This document shows, piece after piece, positions 23,962-30,477 of a DNA stretch of 33,269 nucleotides (positions within the stretch are counted from its first letter, which is position 1; each line of letters starts with the position of its first letter). The notes under the pieces are model-generated. The model saw only the letters and a list, made by a program, of their open reading frames with translations, made no database searches and had not been told where the DNA came from. The DNA comes from CAYGWX01 sp964353855 [NCBI: uncultured bacterium] (GTDB lineage Bacteria; Edwardsbacteria; CAYGWX01). The stretch is taken from NCBI GenBank assembly GCA_964353855.1, contig CAYGWX010000021.1:1-33269 (forward strand), written 5' to 3'. The translations under genes and the position numbers were made by a program.

Positions 23962-24442
23962 CCTGCACCTTTTTTAAATACAAAATATCATCCTTGTCCT
24001 GTTTCCGATTCGCGGTCCGTTTCATACGGATGAGGTCCTCGATGGATATCGTGGGCACGGGGACTCCCTGCAGGTCCAGGCGGTTCATGCGCTTCGCCGC
24101 CCGGGGATAATCCACGGGGGGGCCGATCACGACGTCGATCTCCGAGATCCCCCAGGCCGGGTTGAACAGTTTAAAAGCCTTCAGGTGCTTTCGCACTATC
24201 CATTCCCGCCGCTTGGCTTCGTCCGCAAAATCCATCAGTTCTACAGGGGCTTTTGGCTTGAAACCCCACCCCTTCACGAGGAATAAAAATCTCTCCAGAT
24301 TGCCGGGTTCGAGATCGAGTAAGATATCGAGATCATAGGTCATCCGGGGGATGCCATAGAGGTTGATCGCCGTCCCTCCGACGACCAGGTATTTTATCCC
24401 GCGGGCATTAAGCGCTTTAAAGATGCCCAGATAATCCAGCAT
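23936..24442 (-). CDS. Stand-alone nucleotidyltransferase (DUF6036/AbiEii-like)
   Basis: 168 residues from the ATG at 24442 (MLDYLGIF); a 13-residue longer reading would run through the promoter. It has the nucleotidyltransferase signature GG (22-23, LVVGGTAINLYG) followed by D37-x-D39 in TYDLDILLDL, and a third acidic strand SEIDVVIG. This arrangement is seen in AbiEii/MNT-type enzymes, often half of toxin-antitoxin or abortive-infection pairs, and in other small nucleotidyltransferases. The promoter places transcription about 4 nt before the ATG, so the mRNA is probably leaderless. It overlaps the 58-aa ORF downstream. The substrate is unknown. Confidence 0.82.
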   Translation of the reverse strand: MLDYLGIFKALNARGIKYLVVGGTAINLYGIPRMTYDLDILLDLEPGNLERFLFLVKGWGFKPKAPVELMDFADEAKRREWIVRKHLKAFKLFNPAWGISEIDVVIGPPVDYPRAAKRMNRLDLQGVPVPTISIEDLIRMKRTANRKQDKDDILYLKKVQDVQQKRRL

Positions 24443-24452
24443 GGCGATTTGA

Positions 24453-24481
24453 ATTATACAGCAACCCGGGGAAAAATTCAA
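24453..24481 (-). promoter_or_regulatory. Promoter giving a leaderless nucleotidyltransferase mRNA
   Basis: TTGAAT (24481-24476), 17-bp spacer, TATAAT (24458-24453) on the minus strand. A start 6-8 nt downstream falls at 24445-24447, only 3-5 nt before the ATG at 24442. Confidence 0.75.
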
Positions 24482-24544
24482 CGAGCGGGGGAATAAAAGA
24501 GCACCCGTTTAAACGATCGGACAAAAGCCTGCCCAGCGGAGAAA

Positions 24545-24564
24545 GGGGTCCTTTGGAGGACTCC
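24545..24564 (-). terminator. Possible weak terminator of the membrane-protein gene
   Basis: GGGGTCC (24545-24551) / GGACTCC (24558-24564) with one mismatch, followed on the minus strand by TTTCTCC. It lies about 20 nt after the stop at 24586. Confidence 0.35.
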
Positions 24565-24585
24565 GGGCCTGGCCTTAGGATAACG

Positions 24586-25206
24586 CTACCGGGAGAGGAA
24601 CCGGAAGTAGCTGACCGCGCCCCACAGGCCGAACCCGACCGCGGCCAGGTTCAAGAGAATCAGGAAGACGTCCCGGGCCTGCGGGGCTTTCTGGGGAGGG
24701 AGGCTCCCGCGGTCCGCATTCCGGGAACCCTTGGTCAGGCCCATAAGCAGGGGACCGCCGCCCATGATCACGAACATGACCCCGCAGACCAGCCAGCCCC
24801 AGACGATCTGATGCCCCCCGCCCGGCTGGCGGAACGAGAACTCCAGGAAGTTGTAGCCCAGGGACAGGAAGAGCGCCGGCCAGGCAAGAAATAGAAGGCT
24901 AGGGCCCCCGGCGTCGTGATGGAACATCTGGTGCGCGAAGACCGAGATCAGCCCGAGGAAGATCGTCACCGGGAAGAGCCAGACCCAGCCGGGCGCCGGG
25001 TGCGCGATGGCGTAGGGCCCGCCGCTCGCGACCATGCCCCCCAGGGCCATGACCCCGCGCATCGCCAGGAACAGGAGGGCCAGGCAGAAGGCTAAGAGGA
25101 ACGCCGAGACGAACAGGCCGACGAGCAGCTTGGCTGACAGGTCGCCGGACGGCTTGTGTACGGCGACCGGCGGCTTGAACTTCTTGAGCACCGGGTGTTC
25201 CAACAT
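24586..25206 (-). CDS. Five-helix membrane protein of unknown function
   Basis: 206 residues from the ATG at 25206 with AGGAGA upstream; a nine-codon longer GTG reading lacks a ribosome site. Transmembrane helices are predicted by eye at about 26-48, 73-91, 102-122, 133-155 and 180-200. The N-terminal ~25 residues are basic and polar (cytoplasmic). The loop AHQMFHHDAGG between helices 2 and 3 is rich in histidine. I do not recognise the family. It is monocistronic, with a promoter 70 nt upstream. Confidence 0.75.
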   Translation of the reverse strand: MLEHPVLKKFKPPVAVHKPSGDLSAKLLVGLFVSAFLLAFCLALLFLAMRGVMALGGMVASGGPYAIAHPAPGWVWLFPVTIFLGLISVFAHQMFHHDAGGPSLLFLAWPALFLSLGYNFLEFSFRQPGGGHQIVWGWLVCGVMFVIMGGGPLLMGLTKGSRNADRGSLPPQKAPQARDVFLILLNLAAVGFGLWGAVSYFRFLSR

Positions 25207-25275
25207 CGAGGCGTCTCCTGGTCGAAAGTTCACAATGAAATGACTCCAGGGATCGAGGGCTTATTTCAAAGGCTT

Positions 25276-25305
25276 ATTATAGCAGGTAAGACGGCGTTGA
25301 ATCAA
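25276..25305 (-). promoter_or_regulatory. Promoter of the five-helix membrane protein
   Basis: TTGATT (25305-25300), 18-bp spacer, TATAAT with preceding TGC (25281-25276), minus strand. Confidence 0.72.
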
Positions 25306-25326
25306 GGGGCAGACACCTCAAGGCGG

Positions 25327-25363
25327 GGCCGGAGGGCCCTACCTTGATCAGGGCCCGAAGGCC
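25327..25363 (-). terminator. Hairpin behind the decayed sorting-domain relic
   Basis: GGGCCCT (25334-25340) / AGGGCCC (25350-25356), flanked by outer GGCC (25327-25330) and GGCC (25360-25363) that can extend the stem. It sits 10 nt after the relic stop. There is no good T-tract. Confidence 0.45.
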
Positions 25364-25372
25364 GCTTCAATG

Positions 25373-25461
25373 TTACTGGATCTTCACGATCCGGACAGGC
25401 CTTGAACCCTCTGATCCGGGACCACCGCGAAGGAGGTGGTGAAGGCGCTGGGCAAGTTAGG
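25373..25461 (-). pseudogene. Decayed C-terminus of a sorted surface protein
   Basis: The minus strand reads PNLPSAFTTSFAVVP in one frame and GSEGSRPVRIVKIQ-TAA (stop 25375-25373) in another. The first matches PNPFTSFAVVPG and the second DGSSKPTRIVKVR of the 16-repeat propeller's tail. About 40 residues between (DVTGR to APGVYFL) are deleted and the frame is shifted. No propeller repeats remain upstream; the KAS III terminator begins about 20 bp away. Confidence 0.75.
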
Positions 25462-25478
25462 GTAGCAGAGTACTGAGA

Positions 25479-25517
25479 AAGAAGAGGCCCCGATGAAATC
25501 GGGGCCTCTTCTTTTTT
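25479..25517. terminator. Strong 16-bp hairpin terminator after the KAS III-like gene
   Basis: AAGAAGAGGCCCCGAT (25479-25494) / ATCGGGGCCTCTTCTT (25498-25513), perfect, loop GAA. T-rich on both sides (plus CTTTTTTG, minus TTCTTTCTC), so bidirectional. It follows the stop at 25528. Confidence 0.9.
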
Positions 25518-25527
25518 GCCTAAAACC

Positions 25528-26541
25528 TCACCACACCAGGGTCATCGCCCCGGCGCTGAAGCCCGAGGCGCCGCCGGCCAGGAGGACCTTGCTTCCGGAC
25601 TTAAGCCTCCCTTGTTTTCTCGCTTCGCACAGGGCGATCGGGATGCTCGCTGCAGCGGTGTTGCCATAGCGGTCCACGGTGATGATCCACCTCTCGAACG
25701 GCACCCCGATCAACTCCGCCCCTTTTTTGACGATATTCACGGAAAACTGGTGCGGAACCGCCAAGTCCACATCCTCCGGTCTCCAGCCGCTCTCTGCGAT
25801 CACTTGACGAGCCAGGGGGGGGATCAACTCCAGGGCCAGATGCTGGATCTTTTCGCTCTTGGAATAAAAATAGGGTCGCACATCGGGGTACAGGCTGCCG
25901 CCCCCCTCCACCACGGCCAGCCGCCACGCGTCCCCTTGGGATAGAAACCTGCTGGCGACGATCTTTCGCCCATCGCCGTTGGTCGGCAGAACCACCGCTG
26001 CCCCCCCGCCATCCGCAAGGGTCAGGCCGGCAAACTTTTTCTCCAACTCCTCCTTTTGGGCGATATTCCAATCAATGGAAAAGGAGGTGACCTCTCCGGA
26101 GACGGCCAGCCCGACCCGACACCGACCGGAGGCGATGAACGCATTTAGAACATCCAGGGCGTTCAGAAAACTGTTGCAGGCGTTCTTGACGTCGAAGACC
26201 TCGGCGTTTTTGGCTCCCAGCTTTTGCTGGACGATGCCCGCCGTGGCCGGCTCGAACACATCATGGGTGGTCGATGCGAAGATCAGGATCTCCACGTCCT
26301 CCGGGGAAAGCCCGGCGTCTTTCAAGGCCTCCCTTCCCGCCTGAGCCGCCAGGTCCGAGGGGCCCACCCCAGAGTCCACATGCCTCCGCTCCCGGATCCC
26401 GGTCAGGCGCTCGATGGTTCCTCGCGGAAGCCCCAGCCTCTCGCGGAAGCCCGCCCGCTCCTCGACCTCCAGAGAAGTGACTACCCGCTCCGGGAGGCAG
26501 GAACCAATTCCCGCGATGAAGCTCGCTCCGCCTCTGGCCAT
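25528..26541 (-). CDS. 3-oxoacyl-ACP synthase III-like protein (FabH family)
   Basis: 337 residues, normal for KAS III. The thiolase-fold catalytic triad is complete: C122 in VKNACNSFLNAL, H264 in VPHQFSVNIV, N294 in RYGNTAAASIPIAL. LTGIRERRHVD and the terminal GGASGFSAGAMTL are also family features. KAS III enzymes condense an acyl-CoA with malonyl-ACP. No other fatty-acid genes are present; instead it overlaps a radical SAM gene by 61 nt, which points to a specialised acyl or lipid product rather than housekeeping FabH. A strong terminator follows. The acyl substrate cannot be read from sequence. Confidence 0.88.
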   Translation of the reverse strand: MARGGASFIAGIGSCLPERVVTSLEVEERAGFRERLGLPRGTIERLTGIRERRHVDSGVGPSDLAAQAGREALKDAGLSPEDVEILIFASTTHDVFEPATAGIVQQKLGAKNAEVFDVKNACNSFLNALDVLNAFIASGRCRVGLAVSGEVTSFSIDWNIAQKEELEKKFAGLTLADGGGAAVVLPTNGDGRKIVASRFLSQGDAWRLAVVEGGGSLYPDVRPYFYSKSEKIQHLALELIPPLARQVIAESGWRPEDVDLAVPHQFSVNIVKKGAELIGVPFERWIITVDRYGNTAAASIPIALCEARKQGRLKSGSKVLLAGGASGFSAGAMTLVW

Positions 26542-27755
26542 CTCAGAAAATCTCCATCCTTCAAGTTAGAAAGGAACTCGTCGGTTTGCTCACAGGGAAA
26601 GGGCATAAACCCCTTCCAGTGCTCCCGAAGCTCCTGCCGATGCTCCAACAGGAAACACCCTTTCCGGGCAAAGGGAAAGTGCTTGCGCAGCCGTCCCCAA
26701 ACCACTTGTGGCTCCTCCCGGAGGAGGTTCCCCAAGGCGAGGGGAAGGAAATTACAAGGGTAAAGGTCTCCCTGGGTGTTCACGTAGACGTGCTGGACCC
26801 CGGCCGCGCAACCGAACCGCTCCTTGCTTTCGATGTCCGCGAAGCTCGTCACCTTGGGCAGGCTCCGGTCCCGATACGACCGTTTGCTGAACGCGGCCAG
26901 AACTCCCCGCTCCGCAGGGGTCAGGAGTTCTCCCTCCTCCCGGAAGAGCTTTCCGGCAGGCAGAGGCTCCATGAGCCGAACCTCGTGAACCCCCAAGCCT
27001 TTCAACTGATGGAGCAGGTCCTCGAGCTTCCCCTCCCGGATCAAGCTTCGGGTCGCCACGGTGTGGGTTAGTGTGTAAAGCCCGGCTTGCCGGGAGTACT
27101 GAATGGCTGAAACCGCCGTCTCATAGGCCCCGCGAAACCCCCGCATCCGGTCGAAGGCCTCGGGCTCGGGGTGATCGAAGGCCACGGCTACGGCCCACAG
27201 GCCCCGGGCCTTTAACTCCCTCGCCCGCTCCGGGGTCAGGCCGTAGCCGCTGGTGATTAAAAGAAACGACATCTCCGCAGAGAACTCGGCCAAGACCTCT
27301 TCCCAACCCGTAACCACCAACGGTTCTCCTCCGGTCAGCTCGATCCGCAAGACCCCGTAATCTTTAAGGATGGAAAGGAGCTTTCGCAGATCGCTTAGAC
27401 TGAGCCCTCCGCCCTCGGTCCCCGCCGAGCTGCAGTGCCAGCAGGCGCAGGGACAGGAGGAGGTCACGGCCACGACCGCGGTGTGCGGCACCGTCCCTTC
27501 GGAATCCCTGAAAAGGAAGTTGTTCACCTGGGCTCGGAGGCACTTCCGGAACCCTGCAGAGGGCACGGTGGGAATGAAGGAATTGATGACGTACTTCCCC
27601 TCGTGGCACAGGATCCGCTCGTGGGCCAACACCCTGCCCCAGAAACGGCGATAATCCCAAAGCCCGCGAAGACCCCGTTTAAGGAACACCCGGGGCACCT
27701 CCCCGGCCAGGGCCGGCCCGGCCCTGACGAAGAGGGAAAGGAAGTTTCTATCCAC
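26481..27755 (-). CDS. Radical SAM protein with SPASM-like C-terminus
   Basis: 424 residues from a GTG at 27755. The radical SAM [4Fe-4S] motif is C101-x3-C105-x2-C108 in TSSCPCACWHCSS, followed by the ELTGGEPL motif typical of AdoMet binding. The C-terminal part has a SPASM-like cysteine set (FGCAAGVQHVYVNTQGDLYPCNFLPLALGN, split here as FGCAAG and DLYPCNF, plus KGC and PFPCEQ), as in peptide- or cofactor-modifying enzymes. About 90 N-terminal residues precede the barrel. It begins 6 nt after a secreted-protein gene and ends inside the KAS III-like gene, so the three are probably one transcript. No precursor peptide is visible; the substrate is unknown. Confidence 0.85.
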   Translation of the reverse strand: MDRNFLSLFVRAGPALAGEVPRVFLKRGLRGLWDYRRFWGRVLAHERILCHEGKYVINSFIPTVPSAGFRKCLRAQVNNFLFRDSEGTVPHTAVVAVTSSCPCACWHCSSAGTEGGGLSLSDLRKLLSILKDYGVLRIELTGGEPLVVTGWEEVLAEFSAEMSFLLITSGYGLTPERARELKARGLWAVAVAFDHPEPEAFDRMRGFRGAYETAVSAIQYSRQAGLYTLTHTVATRSLIREGKLEDLLHQLKGLGVHEVRLMEPLPAGKLFREEGELLTPAERGVLAAFSKRSYRDRSLPKVTSFADIESKERFGCAAGVQHVYVNTQGDLYPCNFLPLALGNLLREEPQVVWGRLRKHFPFARKGCFLLEHRQELREHWKGFMPFPCEQTDEFLSNLKDGDFLRWPEAERASSRELVPASRSG

Positions 27756-27761
27756 GCCGGT

Positions 27762-30203
27762 TCAATCCAGACGGAGCATCTTCCTCCGGGCCTGACCTAG
27801 GTCCCCGCCATCCAACCCGTAGAAATAAACCCCTCCTGGAACGCGCTTTCCCGACTCGTCCCTTCCGTCCCACCACACGGAATGGGACCCCGCAGACTGT
27901 CTGCCCGAAAGGAGGGTCCTCACCGTCTGCCCAAGCCCGTTGTAAACCCGAAGTGTCACCACGCCTTCCTTAGGCAGGGCAAACCCGATCTCGGTTCTTT
28001 CCCTGAAAGGATTGGGGCTGTTGGGGAGCAGGGCTAAGGCCTCCGGAACCACGGGCTGTACCCCCCTCTCCTCCACCCCGGTCAGGATTGTGTCCACGAG
28101 CAATTCCACGTAGTTGGAGTAGAGGCTGTGGTGCCGGTTCACGGCCAAGGCCTTTGTCTCCTTGACCTTCGCGACCCACTCCGGAGAGGCCGCAAGAAGC
28201 GGCACCCGCTCCGCGTTCCGGTGCGGAAGATCGGCGTAGAGCTCCGGATAGTATTCCGCAACGCTCCGGGTGTTCCACTCCTTCTGGTAGGCCAAGTGGT
28301 CGGCATCCTGAGGATACCTGTCTTTCACCCTCCGACCCAGATGACAGGCGATGATCTCCTTGGCGTCGTTCCAGGAGAAGGGGAAATCCCAGTTCTTCTT
28401 GGCCCAAAGCCGGGCGAAGAGGGTCTGAACGAGCCCCGACTTCTGGTCATAGGGATAGTAGCCCATGCCCTTTCCCACCACATCCTCGCGCATCCCATGG
28501 AACGGCAGGGGCTCGACGGTGTAGGCATAGGCCCTGCCGGGCAAGGCTTCCTTGTAGAAGCCGTTGGCGTAGACGAAGTAGTCCCGCACCCAGCCCTGGG
28601 GAAGCTCGGGAAGCCCCTGGGGGTCAAACCCCAGGTCCACCTCGTCCCCGTGGTGCAGCACCACGAAGCGGTCGTCTACCGTGCTCAGAAGCGGAGACAC
28701 ATCCCCGTAACGCGTCGCCTTCCCGGAGACGAACACGAAGTCCTCCTCGACCTTCTGGTCGTAGTGGTAGGCCGGGGGGTACTGTCCGTCCTCGGAGTAG
28801 CAGGCGCTGTAGCCGTAGTAGTGCAGGTCCGAGCGGGCCAGGGGAACCTCGGTGAGGCGATACTGGTCGCTCATCCGGTCCCCCACCCAGGCCTTGTCCA
28901 GGTAGACCCCCTGGTCGAAGGTCAGGTGAAGACGATGGTCCAAGGTCGGAAAGATCAGTTTCCCCTTAGAATCCTGCAAGGGATAGACCATCGTCCGGGT
29001 CGTCCCGGCAGGGTACCCGCAGTAGCCCGTCTTATGCCAGCGTCCGTCCTTCCCGATCACTTCCACCCGGGGAAACTGAACGGTCTTCCCCCTCTGTTTC
29101 AGGCGGTAGCGCATCCCCACCTCGGAGGCCACATCGTCGTCCGAGAACCGGGTGGAGCCGGTGAGAAACAAGGCCGCCTGGGAGGGATTCTCCAAGGGGC
29201 CGAGGTCCAGCTCCAAGGAGAGGGGCTTGTTGGTGGGGCTGGGGACGTACCTCCGGTCGGCTGCCTTGAGGAAGCTTGAAACGTCCCTCCCCTCGCCGTC
29301 TCTTGCCGACAGAGGAAGCCTCTCCTCGGCAAGCCCGTAAACCTTGAACGCAGGCGGAGGTTGTACAAAGGCCTCATTGGGATAGACCTCCTCCTCCTTC
29401 GGATGGTCCACGGCCAGGAGCCTCACTTGGTCGATGTAGGACAGCTCCTGCTTCATCTCGTTCAATTTCAGACTGAGCAGGCCGTCTTTCGCTTGCAACT
29501 GCTCCCCGGAGAGCTTCAGGTATTCATCCGGATCGCTGGGCAGGTAGAGGTTCGTGCCCAAGGTCCGGTCCACCCAGAGACCGAGGTTGGCCCCGGCGAG
29601 CACGTCACCGAGGAAGCCATAGCCCTTACCGTTCCAAGCGAAAAGCAGGGGACAGGAGCCTTTGTAAGTCTCGGAGGACAGGTACACCGCTCCGGAGTCG
29701 GTGACGATCGCGCGGATGGTGTCGGCGGACTGGTAGGTTTTTTCCAGCCATTCGTCTCCACCGCCACTTCCGCCGGGTCCCGAGAGCCACCCATAGGTAG
29801 ACATCCCGCCGTGTTCCCAGATGAAAAGCTGCACCGTGGGATGGTAGCTCCCCTCGCGGTGTCCATACCACCGGAAGGTCAATCTTCCGATTTTGTTCAA
29901 GGGCTGGGTGACCCGGAAGCGGTAGAGTTGGGAATTGAACGTGGTGGTATCTGGATTGTACGTGACCCACCAGGAGGTGTCCTCGAGGGCGATCCCGTCC
30001 TTTTCGGCTTGGGTCGCGGCCTGCCACCCCAGGCTCCCCGGATTCTGAGACGGAGGAGCCCGGCTTTCAGCCGGGTTCTTCCAGCCCTCGCTCCCCGGAC
30101 TGCGGATGGTGTAGATGAACTGGGCGTCGAGCAACCCCACGGCCAGCGTCATCACTACGCCCAGGCTCAGCACGATGATTCTAATGCAGGTCCTCTGAAT
30201 CAT
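27762..30203 (-). CDS. Large secreted protein with FlgD-like C-terminal domain, paralogue of the neighbouring subtilase's C-terminal region
   Basis: 813 residues, signal peptide at about 1-27, AAGGAGGG just before the ATG. The body aligns along its length with the C-terminal ~800 residues of the neighbouring gene: shared CPLLFAWNG, GDVLAG, GTNLYLP, DEY-KLS--QLQ, DQVRL-AVDHP, KEWNTR/QEWNTR and ADLP--NAERVPL. It lacks the protease end. The final ~90 residues are a FlgD Ig-like tail: PNSPNPFRERTEIGFALP, YNGLGQTVRTL, GSHSVWWDGRDESGKRVPGGVYFY. It is probably exported and surface-attached. The body belongs to no family I can name; it has no catalytic motif I recognise. The radical SAM gene starts 6 nt after its stop. 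Confidence 0.82.
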   Translation of the reverse strand: MIQRTCIRIIVLSLGVVMTLAVGLLDAQFIYTIRSPGSEGWKNPAESRAPPSQNPGSLGWQAATQAEKDGIALEDTSWWVTYNPDTTTFNSQLYRFRVTQPLNKIGRLTFRWYGHREGSYHPTVQLFIWEHGGMSTYGWLSGPGGSGGGDEWLEKTYQSADTIRAIVTDSGAVYLSSETYKGSCPLLFAWNGKGYGFLGDVLAGANLGLWVDRTLGTNLYLPSDPDEYLKLSGEQLQAKDGLLSLKLNEMKQELSYIDQVRLLAVDHPKEEEVYPNEAFVQPPPAFKVYGLAEERLPLSARDGEGRDVSSFLKAADRRYVPSPTNKPLSLELDLGPLENPSQAALFLTGSTRFSDDDVASEVGMRYRLKQRGKTVQFPRVEVIGKDGRWHKTGYCGYPAGTTRTMVYPLQDSKGKLIFPTLDHRLHLTFDQGVYLDKAWVGDRMSDQYRLTEVPLARSDLHYYGYSACYSEDGQYPPAYHYDQKVEEDFVFVSGKATRYGDVSPLLSTVDDRFVVLHHGDEVDLGFDPQGLPELPQGWVRDYFVYANGFYKEALPGRAYAYTVEPLPFHGMREDVVGKGMGYYPYDQKSGLVQTLFARLWAKKNWDFPFSWNDAKEIIACHLGRRVKDRYPQDADHLAYQKEWNTRSVAEYYPELYADLPHRNAERVPLLAASPEWVAKVKETKALAVNRHHSLYSNYVELLVDTILTGVEERGVQPVVPEALALLPNSPNPFRERTEIGFALPKEGVVTLRVYNGLGQTVRTLLSGRQSAGSHSVWWDGRDESGKRVPGGVYFYGLDGGDLGQARRKMLRLD

Positions 30204-30477
30204 CTTTCCCTCCTTTTCTTTTCGCTGCTGACTGGTTTCTTTAAAAATACTTCCACTTACGGATTCAGGCTAGCGCCCCCAACCTCCGCCCGGCTCCTGC
30301 CTCCCGGGCCACGAACCGGATAGCCCCGGGAACCAGGCCTTGTGCCCGGAGCCCCCGGGGAAGCCCGGAGGCGAATTCCGTGCTTCCCCGAACGAGCCAT
30401 CCAACGGCTTTTTTAACTCCGCCAACGACCTTTCTTATTAGTCCGCCGTTGACGTTGGAGTAGCCTTGCGGGACTCC
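30204..30477. other. Intergenic region between the two paralogous secreted-protein genes
   Basis: 274 bp. GC-rich inverted repeats (CCAACG/CGTTGG near 30420-30456) follow the upstream gene's stop, but without a T-tract. No convincing promoter for the 813-aa gene is seen, only a modest AT-rich patch near 30238-30255. No gene is seen. Confidence 0.45.
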
